A stretch of 35,859 nucleotides of DNA. Origin: Acidobacteriota bacterium. GTDB lineage: Bacteria; Acidobacteriota; Blastocatellia; Pyrinomonadales; Pyrinomonadaceae. Position 1 is the first letter of the stretch. The number at the start of each line of letters is the position of its first letter. The notes under the pieces were generated by a model that was not told where the DNA came from, did not search any database, and worked only from the letters and a program-made list of their open reading frames with translations. This document shows positions 1 to 6,326 of the stretch, one piece after another. A program made the position numbers and the translations under genes. The DNA lies in the NCBI GenBank assembly GCA_029781855.1, contig JAKOVX010000094.1, positions 1 through 35,859 of the forward strand, given 5' to 3'.

Positions 1-327
1 ACACCGGTTCGTCGGATTAGCCGCGTAACGCGGGTCGGCGACCTCATCGGTCTCGATCTCCAGGTAATCTAACTCGTGGTTTGCTGCAAAACCGCGAGCG
101 GCTTCTCGCTGGAACGCCGAAACGCTCGGTGACAACCCGATGACGCACTTTGCGAATTCTCCAAGTTCCTGGCGAGCAACGTAGGCGAGATACGAACTAT
201 CAACGCCGCCGGAGAAGGCGACCAACACGCTTCCCATCTTGCGCATCAGAACACGTAGTTCGCGTTCTTTTACCTCCGAGAGATTGGTTTCGATCAGCTG
301 TTTTTCTTTGGGATTTGCGGTCATCAT
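1..327 (-). CDS. larE: ATP-dependent sacrificial sulfur transferase LarE (5' part, cut by window edge)
   Basis: Reading on the minus strand from an ATG at 327 (a second ATG follows at once), 109 codons are open to the window edge, so the C-terminal part is missing; LarE is usually about 270 residues. LarE adenylates the carboxylated pyridinium precursor of the lactate racemase nickel-pincer cofactor and donates its own cysteine sulfur. Seen: the PP-loop SGGVDSS at residues 39-45, preceded by VLVAF, and at the very end ANPTNRC, which matches the conserved NPxNRC stretch of LarE. The best alternative is another PP-loop ATPase of the NadE/GuaA type, but the NRC motif favours LarE. It is divergent from the TPR gene. 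No larB or larC is visible. Confidence 0.85.
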   Translation of the reverse strand, partial: MMTANPKEKQLIETNLSEVKERELRVLMRKMGSVLVAFSGGVDSSYLAYVARQELGEFAKCVIGLSPSVSAFQREAARGFAANHELDYLEIETDEVADPRYAANPTNRC

Positions 328-387
328 TCGCCTGAAGCGGCTTGAGAATTCGATCCAATCCAAAATCTTATCTCACGGTAAAGAGCG

Positions 388-417
388 TTGGCAAATCTTT
401 GCAACTAAAATTAATAC
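388..417 (+). promoter_or_regulatory. Possible sigma70-like promoter for the TPR operon
   Basis: TTGGCA at 388-393, an 18-bp spacer, and TAATAC at 412-417, about 60 bp before the TPR gene start. The -10 match is weak, so this is tentative; it is the best candidate seen in the 150-bp divergent gap. Confidence 0.2.
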
Positions 418-478
418 GGTCATAACTAACAAAAATCTGGACGGCGAATTCGTCCGATGATAAAATCCTGGTATTCCG

Positions 479-1930
479 ATGCTCCTCAAACCATTCCGAC
501 GGCTCTCGCTATTTTTGACCGAAGGACGTAGTATTGGGCGGATCGCAATATACGCGGTCCTGATCACTTGCCTTTTCCTCTCGTCAAATGCCGCTGCGCA
601 AACCGACGATGATGCCCCCGGTGATGCGGTCGCTCTATTCAATCAAGCCCAGGACGTCCACGAAAAAGGCGACCTTGAAGGAGCAATAAAGCTTTACAAA
701 AAGGCTCTTAGCGTCGTTCCCAATTTTCCTGAGGCAGAATATCAATGCGGTACTGCCTATCTATCGCTTCGGAGGGTAGACGACGCTGAAAAGGCATTCC
801 GAAGGGCGCTTGAGCTTCGGGCGGACTGGACGCTGCCGATGACGAGTCTTGGATCGTTGTTAGTCCAGAAAGCTCAATATCCGGAAGCGGAAACACTTCT
901 GTCCAGGGCCATCGATATCGACGGCGAGAATTTCCCTGCCTATGCCGCGCTTGCTGAGCTTCGGTTGAAGACCAAGGCGCCGCCGTCCTCGTTGAGGGAA
1001 TTGCTGGCACGGCTTTCGCAGGCGACCGCGAAGGTTAGGCCGACGGCGTCCGTTTGGTCAGCTCAAGCGGCATTGGAAAACGCCCTCGGTGATCGGCAAG
1101 CGGCAAAAATAAGCCTCGCGAAGGCTCTCGCCCTCGAGCCGCAGAATCAATATGCTCTCATGGAATTAGCGTCGATCGCTCTTTCTGACGGTGATTTAGA
1201 CAAGGCGAATGACGCGGTGAGTCAGTTGGAAAAGATCGATCATGACTCAGGCTCGACCAAGATGCTTCGAGCCCGAATTCTGGCGGCCGGCGGCAAGACG
1301 AAGGAAGCATTAAAGCTGCTTGATACGATCGATCCCGCAACCCCGGGTTTCGCAGAGTTTAAAGCTGCTTTCGATCTGGCGTCCAATGAAAATGCGGCCG
1401 ACCTCGAGAAATCGCTGGATAGCGATCCGCGGAATCCGGTGATCCTCGGACGTTTGTGCAAACTGTACCGACTTGATGCTCCCGCAAAGGCCCTGGATTA
1501 CTGCCGCCGGGCAAACGAGGCAGACCCGACCAATATCGATCATGCGATCGGTTACGGTGCGGCTCTCGTTCAGGCACGGCAGTTCGAACAGGCAGTCTCG
1601 TTATTTAACAGGCTGATAGCGGTAGCTCCCGACAATTCGACCGCACACGCGAATTTGGCTGCGGCGCTGTTCGAACTGAAGCGCTATACTGAGGCGAAGA
1701 CGCAGTACGAATGGCTTATCGCCCGACAGCCAAATCTCGCGGCAGCCTATTATTTATTGGGTATCACGCACGACCAGCTCGCTGAATATCCGGATGCCCT
1801 GGCGAATTACCAGCAGTTCCTGCGGCTTGCTGACCCGGTCAAGAATCAGTTGGAGATAGAAAAAGTGAACTTACGGCTTCCGATCTTGCAGCGGCAGATC
1901 AAGAACGGAAAAGGTAAAAAGAGCGAATGA
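479..1930 (+). CDS. Exported TPR-repeat protein
   Basis: A 483-residue protein starting at ATG 479. A positively charged N-terminus and a hydrophobic stretch at about residues 20-38, ending in NAAAQ, look like a signal peptide or signal anchor, so the protein should face the periplasm. From about residue 49 to the C-terminus it is built of roughly ten to eleven 34-residue TPR units with the usual spacing of A, G, Y/F, A and P, for example AIKLYKKALSVVPNF and AEKAFRRALELRADW. The middle units (about 160-330) are more degenerate. TPR domains are protein-binding scaffolds; the partner cannot be told from sequence. Its stop codon overlaps the next start (ATGA), so it is the first gene of a tightly coupled three-gene operon with two small exported proteins, which are natural partner candidates. 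Confidence 0.8.
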   Translation: MLLKPFRRLSLFLTEGRSIGRIAIYAVLITCLFLSSNAAAQTDDDAPGDAVALFNQAQDVHEKGDLEGAIKLYKKALSVVPNFPEAEYQCGTAYLSLRRVDDAEKAFRRALELRADWTLPMTSLGSLLVQKAQYPEAETLLSRAIDIDGENFPAYAALAELRLKTKAPPSSLRELLARLSQATAKVRPTASVWSAQAALENALGDRQAAKISLAKALALEPQNQYALMELASIALSDGDLDKANDAVSQLEKIDHDSGSTKMLRARILAAGGKTKEALKLLDTIDPATPGFAEFKAAFDLASNENAADLEKSLDSDPRNPVILGRLCKLYRLDAPAKALDYCRRANEADPTNIDHAIGYGAALVQARQFEQAVSLFNRLIAVAPDNSTAHANLAAALFELKRYTEAKTQYEWLIARQPNLAAAYYLLGITHDQLAEYPDALANYQQFLRLADPVKNQLEIEKVNLRLPILQRQIKNGKGKKSE

Positions 1931-2496
1931 TAAGTGTCACGATCAACCGGGATCAGGTGTTTCCGATCGACAGTCGGACACTTACGGTTATGTTGATCGC
2001 CCCGTTTTTACTGCTTTTCCTGCAGATCTGTGCGTTCGGGCAGGACGACCAGGAGATAATGGCACCGCCACCGTTGACGCTGATCTCAAAACCGGAAATG
2101 GCGAAGCTGGACGCGGCAAAAGGCGTCAAAGACCGCACCAAAGTCTCTCTGGAATTGATGGATACGCGTTTGGCAACTGCGGAAAGTCTCCTTGCAAAGA
2201 ACGACTTCAACGGCATTTTTCAGGAGCTGGGAGCGTTCCAGGGCCTGCTCGACAATCAGCTTGAATACCTTATAAAACGGGACAATGACAGCGGACGGAT
2301 CCTCGATAATTTCAAGCGTTTGGAGATCGGGCTGCGCGGATTTACGCCGCGCGTCGAATCGCTCCGCCGCGAGATGCCGTACCGTTACGAGCCGTTCGTC
2401 CGCAGCGTCGGAAAGTACCTTCGCGATGCCCGATCGAAGGCCCTCGAACCGCTGTTCAGCGACACCGTGGTCCGTGTACCCAACACGCCTAATTAA
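1927..2496 (+). CDS. Exported helical protein of unknown function
   Basis: 189 residues; the ATG overlaps the stop of the TPR gene by 4 bp (ATGA), implying translational coupling. A hydrophobic segment at about residues 19-38 (VMLIAPFLLLFLQICAFGQ) gives a signal peptide or anchor. The mature part is charged and mainly helical, with DTRLATAESLLAKND and YEPFVRSVGKYLRDARSKA as typical stretches. No catalytic motif or known family is recognised. It resembles the next gene product in length, signal, an early R-K-V ... D-R-L pattern and a late helix pattern, so the two may be ancient paralogs. An inner start is possible at ATG 1990, which would shorten the pre-sequence. Confidence 0.7.
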   Translation: MISVTINRDQVFPIDSRTLTVMLIAPFLLLFLQICAFGQDDQEIMAPPPLTLISKPEMAKLDAAKGVKDRTKVSLELMDTRLATAESLLAKNDFNGIFQELGAFQGLLDNQLEYLIKRDNDSGRILDNFKRLEIGLRGFTPRVESLRREMPYRYEPFVRSVGKYLRDARSKALEPLFSDTVVRVPNTPN

Positions 2497-2505
2497 TTGA
2501 AACAA

Positions 2506-3087
2506 ATGAAGTTCCTCGTATCAATTTTCTTCGCCGCCGCGGTATTGGCGGTTCTGCCAAATGTGTCCGCTGCTCAGAGCCGCGATTACTTTACGCCGGA
2601 CGAGGTCGAGATGATCCGAAACGCCCAGGACATCGACCTCCGGATCAAAGTCCTGGTCCAAACGGTCGATCGGCGGCTAACAGTTTTGAAGCTCGATCCC
2701 GGCGTGCCGGTCAAGGTAACAAAGGACTCTGACAAGTGGGGGCCGATGCCGGAAGGCACTCGGCTGCAGCTATTTAACGACATCATCCACATCCTTCAAA
2801 AGGCGATCGACGACATCGACGACACCTCGGCTCACGCTGGCACGGCCATGGCCCGCACGCCCGAAATGCAATCGAAAAAGGACAAGGTCGACCCGCCGTT
2901 CCACCGTGCCCTGCGTGAGATATTGGCGGCGGCGGAGCGGTTCAAGAATGTGCTTTCGGCTGAGGCGGCAAGGACCCAGGACAAGGCCGAACAGCGGGCG
3001 ATCTCGAACTCGGTCGACCTCTGCGATCAGATCATCGAAGCCATAGGAAAACTGCCCGAGGCACAGGCACCGGTCAAGCCGCGCTGA
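2506..3087 (+). CDS. Exported helical protein of unknown function, possible paralog of its neighbour
   Basis: 193 residues from ATG 2506. A TTG at 2497 directly after the previous stop is also in frame, but the ATG begins a clean signal peptide (MKFLVSIFFAAAVLAVLP, cleavage near SAAQS). The mature protein is charged and helical, with IDLRIKVLVQTVDRRLTVLK and HRALREILAAAERFKNVL; no known domain is recognised. It is the third gene of the TPR operon (9-bp gap). The early 'RIKV..xxxDRRL' helix and the later helix pattern echo those of the upstream 189-residue protein, suggesting a duplicated pair of periplasmic helical proteins. Confidence 0.7.
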   Translation: MKFLVSIFFAAAVLAVLPNVSAAQSRDYFTPDEVEMIRNAQDIDLRIKVLVQTVDRRLTVLKLDPGVPVKVTKDSDKWGPMPEGTRLQLFNDIIHILQKAIDDIDDTSAHAGTAMARTPEMQSKKDKVDPPFHRALREILAAAERFKNVLSAEAARTQDKAEQRAISNSVDLCDQIIEAIGKLPEAQAPVKPR

Positions 3088-3153
3088 AGATCTCTCCGGG
3101 CAAAAGTTTGGGGCGCACCTCCGAAGTTCGGTAGTGAGTTGATGGTCAAAGCC

Positions 3154-3263
3154 CAGGCGCACTCGTTCGCCCTGTCAGGCGCTATGTTTTACCCCTCCAG
3201 GCGCACTCGATACCCCCCTCAGGCGCAATGTTTACCCCTCTCAGGCGCTATGTTTTTTGTCGA
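3154..3263 (+). repeat. Five tandem 22-bp repeats (CAGGCGC core)
   Basis: CAGGCGC begins at 3154, 3176, 3198, 3220 and 3242, exactly 22 bp apart. Units 1 and 3 continue ACTCG; units 2 and 5 continue TATGTTTT; unit 4 continues AATGTTTA. Units 2 to 4 end with a pyrimidine stretch (CCCCTC-like). The array has no spacers and no CRISPR character. It lies in a gene-free stretch. Confidence 0.85.
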
Positions 3264-3470
3264 AAATTTAGGTCTGAAACGACGCTTTGTTGCATGCGAT
3301 CCGCGGAGGCATATCTGGTGGCCTATGTCCGTGCGCTCATCGTAAAGCATTAACCTACGAAAATTTTCCCTTTCGGTTTCGACGTGGGGCCTGTTTTTCC
3401 GCGGGTATGTCGGACGGTATTTACCTTGTTCGCCGACAGGGATATCAACGGGCTGTGCCCGAACGCGGTG

Positions 3471-3490
3471 CGGTCAGGCTTGCCTGACCG
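3471..3490. repeat. REP-like hairpin
   Basis: Perfect 9-bp arms CGGTCAGGC / GCCTGACCG with a 2-base loop. No T-run follows, so it is not a terminator. It belongs to the set of G+C-rich palindromes with a GTC-GGC-type core found through 3.4-7.8 kb. Confidence 0.6.
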
Positions 3491-3539
3491 TCAGACGCTC
3501 CAACTCATCATCGGAGGCGGCGAAGCCGTCGACAAAATG

Positions 3540-3582
3540 CGTTGTCGCCCGATGCCCGGCTGAAGCCGGGCCGGGCTCCGGG
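3540..3582 (+). repeat. Dispersed intergenic repeat, part 1, copy A
   Basis: 43 bp matching 4839-4881 at 40 positions. It contains the hairpin CCCGGCT-GA-AGCCGGG (3555-3570). One of the three differences in the other copy shortens that stem by one pair. The second part of the same composite repeat follows at 3781-3856. Confidence 0.75.
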
Positions 3583-3752
3583 GACTCGTTCAGATGCACT
3601 TTATCCACGTTCTAAAGAGCGTGGCAATTCACAAGACGGCCGCAAGTTAGAAAGGAGAGAGTGAGTGAGCGTGAGAGTGTGGGACGGCGTGTCGGTAGCC
3701 CGCACGACGCGCAAGGTGAAAAAGGTCAAAAGTGAAAAAACAGTGGTTTAGA

Positions 3753-3770
3753 GTCGGGCTACTGCCCGAC
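3753..3770. repeat. REP-like hairpin
   Basis: GTCGGGC / GCCCGAC, 7-bp arms around TACT, without a T-run. The same arm sequence recurs in the hairpin at 4900-4920, so they look like members of one REP family. Confidence 0.55.
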
Positions 3771-3780
3771 GCGCGGACTT

Positions 3781-3856
3781 CGGCAAATTGGACTTTGCGG
3801 TCTTTGCGGGTTGCCTTGGCGTGCTTTGCGGTAAGATTAGGTTCTAAAAGCGGAGG
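3781..3856 (+). repeat. Dispersed intergenic repeat, part 2, copy A
   Basis: 76 bp matching 5011-5086 at 73 positions. It consists of short imperfect iterations of a CTTTGCGG-like unit followed by GTAAGATTAGGTTCTAAA. Similar 'CTTTGCGG' iterations are common between genes in environmental bacteria (general knowledge). It ends just before the gene remnant at 3857. Confidence 0.75.
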
Positions 3857-4047
3857 ACGCCGATCGATCTTTCGGGAATTTCAATTATTTGAAACTTGAA
3901 GGCGACTGGATGCACGTTGAAGCGGTCGACTGCTCAAAAGGACCGTGCCGCGGCTGGATCCGCTGGCGAAAAGGCCGGGATATCCTCGTTGGCAGTTACT
4001 TGAACCACGATAAGGTTCCGGAATTAGTACACGTCGAATCGAACTAA
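3857..4047 (+). pseudogene. Remnant: C-terminal piece of a small protein
   Basis: A reading frame ending at TAA 4045-4047 has clear coding character (DWMHVEAVDCSKGPCRGW, then IRWRKGRDILVGSYLN) but no ATG at its front. The frame opens after a TAG at 3838-3840 and its front lies in the dispersed repeat ending at 3856. A TTG at 3889 could start a 52-residue peptide, but no ribosome site is seen. The CxxxxC pair and the 'GWIRWR' style recall the ends of small exported SH3-like proteins; that is only an impression. Most likely the 5' part was lost when the repeat was inserted or recombined. Confidence 0.55.
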
Positions 4048-4206
4048 GAAGCAGGAAAGGCAGAGACAGTCGGCTGCCCGTCCGGCCAGATGGCATGGCT
4101 CCCTTAGCGAACGCTGCACCCTCAATACCGGGAATCCCACTTATAATAACGGGAACATTCGGCGGGATCCTTGCACTGAGTGTGAAACTATTTTGAACAT
4201 GAAGTT

Positions 4207-4698
4207 ATGAACAGAATTCTTATTTTGGCGTTATTATCTGCCTTGTCCTGTTCCTGCCACATAATTTCGCCTCAGCCCCGAGGAGGCAAAGAGTTTCATG
4301 AATTAAAGGAGATGTCGACATCTGATATCGATAGTATCCGACGTAAGTTTGAGTCGTATCCGGTAAACACGCAGATCGATATTTATTTGTACGGGCTAAA
4401 ATACGTCGAGCCGGATGACAATAGCAGCCTCAAGTTCTTGATCGAGGGCGGAGAAATGAAGGTTCCCTACATAATAAAACGGATCGAATCCACTGATTTC
4501 GAGTTTGATCAAGCCTATTTAACGGAAGCCCTTGCGTCGATCAACAATGACTGTAGGTGTATCACGTTTGATCAGGTCGAGAGTTTATCGGAGATCGAAC
4601 GAGGTATGAAAAATCCTTCTCACCGATCGAGATTCGGTCGAGCAATTCAAAGAATAGCGGAAACCAATGCGAATACTAGAGATCAGCTGTCTCCTTGA
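4207..4698 (+). CDS. Putative lipoprotein of unknown function
   Basis: 163 residues. The N-terminus MNRILILALLSALSCSC is a short lipoprotein-type signal with a possible lipobox at LSC (Cys 15) or CSC (Cys 17). The rest is hydrophilic, with a region around FEFDQAYLTEALASINNDC that resembles HEAT-like helical proteins found with immunity or lipoprotein families, but I do not recognise the family. Base composition is AT-richer than the operons on either side, fitting an accessory gene. It stands alone, flanked by repeats; no convincing ribosome site is visible before the ATG. Confidence 0.6.
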   Translation: MNRILILALLSALSCSCHIISPQPRGGKEFHELKEMSTSDIDSIRRKFESYPVNTQIDIYLYGLKYVEPDDNSSLKFLIEGGEMKVPYIIKRIESTDFEFDQAYLTEALASINNDCRCITFDQVESLSEIERGMKNPSHRSRFGRAIQRIAETNANTRDQLSP

Positions 4699-4838
4699 TC
4701 ATTCATGAAAAGGTCACGTCATTTAGGTGTTGGTATTTGACAGCTTAGAGTGATCAATAGTGTGCAGGAGTTGTACGATCTCGCCTTCTCACGATCTCAG
4801 GTCACGAGCGATGTCCCGTTTTTGAGGCGGACCGCGAG

Positions 4839-4881
4839 CGTTGTCGCCCGATACCCGGCTGTGGCCGGGCCGGGCTCCGGG
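4839..4881 (+). repeat. Dispersed intergenic repeat, part 1, copy B
   Basis: 40 of 43 positions match 3540-3582. Its inner hairpin is CCCGGC-TGTG-GCCGGG (4854-4869). Confidence 0.75.
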
Positions 4882-4899
4882 CTTGAGTGGCCGGTGTGA

Positions 4900-4920
4900 C
4901 GGTCGGGCACAGCCCGACCG
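4900..4920. repeat. REP-like hairpin
   Basis: CGGTCGGGC / GCCCGACCG, 9-bp perfect arms with a 3-base loop. It shares the GTCGGGC arm with 3753-3770 and closely resembles the arms at 3471-3490. Confidence 0.6.
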
Positions 4921-5010
4921 CACTGCATTTCGGCAATAGCCGCGCGGGAAAAAGTTTAAAGGCGTTTTGAGAGTGCGGTTCGCTTACGCCCTTGCTCACC
5001 AGGCGGGCCT

Positions 5011-5105
5011 CGGCAAATTGGGCTTTGCGATCTTTGCGGGTTGCCTTGGCGTGCTTTGCGGTAAGATTAGGTTCTAAACGCGGAGGTCGCGGAGGTCGCG
5101 GAGGC
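5011..5105 (+). repeat. Dispersed intergenic repeat, part 2, copy B, extended by tandem 9-mers
   Basis: 5011-5086 matches 3781-3856 at 73 of 76 positions. It is extended by tandem CGCGGAGGT units at 5079, 5088 and 5097, whereas copy A has only one such unit. Confidence 0.75.
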
Positions 5106-5233
5106 AGGAAGTGAAAAAGGGAGCGAGTTAAGAAGAGCTCGGGTTTTGGCGGTGAGTGTACCGCCCTTACTTACGTGCGGGCTTGTGCAATTGACGCAGG
5201 AATAGCCGCACGAAACTGTTTGGGTAAAAAGCT

Positions 5234-5536
5234 GTGAATCCCTATCTATATTATTTAGCGTTGGTTTTGATCGGCTGGACTTTTCTTTCAGGTGCTGTTT
5301 ATCTCATTGGCCACTCGTATGAGCGGCTCATTAGAAAGTCCGGGAGCTCAGAATATACTGGATCAAGGGCGACTCACACTTATTTCCAATTGATCGGCAT
5401 CGCAAATTTAATAATCGGGACAGTGTCATATTGGATGCTGGATACGACAATATTTCGAACCGGTCTTACCCTGCTTTTAATAATCTCAACCGGGGCACTT
5501 GAGTGGATCATTCGAAAATGGTTGTTGGTTCGTTGA
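5234..5536 (+). CDS. Small multi-pass membrane protein of unknown function
   Basis: 100 residues from a GTG at 5234. Three or so hydrophobic segments are evident: about residues 5-25 (YLALVLIGWTFLSGAVYLIG), 52-68 (LIGIANLIIGTVSYWML) and 76-92 (LTLLLIISTGALEWIIR). A basic C-terminus (RKWLLVR) suggests inside-facing. No family is recognised and no ribosome site is clear, so the gene is plausible rather than certain. It lies between repeat clusters. Confidence 0.5.
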   Translation: MNPYLYYLALVLIGWTFLSGAVYLIGHSYERLIRKSGSSEYTGSRATHTYFQLIGIANLIIGTVSYWMLDTTIFRTGLTLLLIISTGALEWIIRKWLLVR

Positions 5537-5603
5537 TCGCCTGATAGTCAGGGCCGTCAGTGAAGACTTGTCCTGGCTCCTTGGTATTGAGGGAACATGG
5601 TTT

Positions 5604-5621
5604 GGCGGGCGCTAGCCCGCC
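5604..5621. repeat. REP-like hairpin
   Basis: GGCGGGC-GCTA-GCCCGCC with flanking GTTT and AAAC that could extend the stem past a small bulge. There is no T-run. Confidence 0.5.
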
Positions 5622-5745
5622 GCTAAACCGCCGAGGATTTCTACCAGCCTGTCGGCGAGTCAAGCGATCAACCGGTCGAGGAAGATCGGGGTCAGACTTG
5701 CAATAGTGCAATGATATCGGAATTTGAGTTAGGAAGTATGGCATG

Positions 5746-6030
5746 ATGGCTAGAGCTAAGCGGGTCTAGGTTGAGGGCGGTTTGTATCACGTGATCGTTC
5801 GCGAAACTCCCACCACCCCGTCCGCCTAAAAGGCGTCCACCCCTCCTCAGGCAGGAGGGGAGCGGCAAGATATCTTCCATGGCGACGAGGACCATCAGAA
5901 GTTTCTCTCGCTGCTATCAAGGATAAAGAGCAAGTTGGGCTTTTATTTTTACGGATACTGCCTAATGACGAATCATTTACATTTGCTGATCGAGCGGCGC
6001 TCAGACGACACCTCGATCCTTCGACCGTGA
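5746..6030 (+). pseudogene. REP-associated tyrosine (Y1/HUH) transposase, disrupted
   Basis: Translation from ATG 5746 gives MARAKRV, an in-frame TAG at 5767, then VEGGLYHVIVR, the usual start of RAYT proteins. After a palindromic insertion (5804-5859, in-frame TAA at 5827) the same frame resumes with ERQDIFHGDEDHQKF and YCLMTNHLHLLIE, which carries the HxH of the HUH nuclease, and stops at 6028-6030. The C-terminal helix with the catalytic tyrosine is missing; full RAYTs are about 200-330 residues. Known role of the family: nicking and mobilising REP palindromes. Many REP-like hairpins lie nearby. The gene is dead by at least three lesions (stop, insertion, 3' loss). Confidence 0.85.
5804..5859. 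repeat. Palindromic insertion inside the RAYT gene
   Basis: The family motif VRGNERQDIF is split: GTTCGCG ends at 5803 and GAGCGGCAAGATATC resumes at 5860. The 56 bp between contain hairpins CGCC-TAAAA-GGCG (5823-5835) and CCCCTCCT-loop-AGGAGGGG (5840-5860). The reading frame is the same on both sides. Comparable palindromes with AGGAGGGG arms occur between genes in other bacteria (general knowledge), so this looks like a small MITE/REP-like unit. Confidence 0.6.
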
Positions 6031-6239
6031 CCCGACGCCATGACGCCGTAAAACACAAATTGAACGATAAAGACCAAATGACCCTAGACATGGAGACTAT
6101 AGTCAGCGAATACAGATCGTCGGGTACGCAAGGAGGAATTGCACTATCGCAAGTCTGACCCCTTTCACACGATCTCTAACCTGGGTTTTCTTGCCATTTG
6201 ACCGATGATATTATCCAGAATGTGACGGGCCGCCAAATC

Positions 6240-6269
6240 AAGAATCGACAAATAAGCAGGCCTGACCCC
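6240..6269 (-). repeat. Left 30-bp inverted repeat of the BNR-lipoprotein cassette
   Basis: The reverse complement reads GGGGTCAGGCCTGCTTATTT and continues GTCGATTCTT. It matches 7486-7515 at 29 of 30 positions in opposite orientation. The outer GGGGTCAG(G/A)C(C/T)TGC is shared with the ends of the neighbouring RAYT element. Confidence 0.8.
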
Positions 6270-6326
6270 GTTCCCTCAGATCTCGACATCCTGAGAATAA
6301 GCAAAGGCGAAAAAAGGAATAACTAA

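Larger units (their letters stand above)
3088..4206. other. 1.1-kb intergenic region rich in repeats and remnants
   Basis: There is no intact gene between the TPR operon and 4207. The stretch holds a 22-bp tandem array (3154-3263), several REP-like hairpins, both parts of a dispersed repeat and a gene remnant, each listed separately. The parts between (about 3264-3470, 3583-3750 and 4048-4206) show nothing I can name; small open frames there lack ribosome sites and coding character. Confidence 0.6.
4699..5233. other. Intergenic region carrying the second copy of the dispersed repeat
   Basis: No gene is supported. It contains the 43-bp and 76-bp repeat parts (4839-4881, 5011-5086), a REP-like hairpin (4900-4920) and three tandem 9-bp units of CGCGGAGGT type (5079-5105). 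Confidence 0.6.
5688..6162 (+). mobile_element. Decayed RAYT-type element bounded by 25-bp inverted repeats
   Basis: The left end GGGGTCAGACTTGC... (5688-5712) is repeated inverted at 6138-6162 with 24 of 25 positions matching. Between them lies only a broken REP-associated transposase. GGGGTCAG is outermost at both ends. The 475-bp unit is therefore a degenerate element that can no longer encode its own transposase. Confidence 0.75.

Noticed and set aside
3154..3263. CRISPR array
   Set aside because: Units are contiguous at 22 bp with no unique spacers, and there are no cas genes.
3139..3487. Two small open frames after the TPR operon
   Set aside because: They consist of the 22-bp repeat and hairpin sequence and have no coding character.
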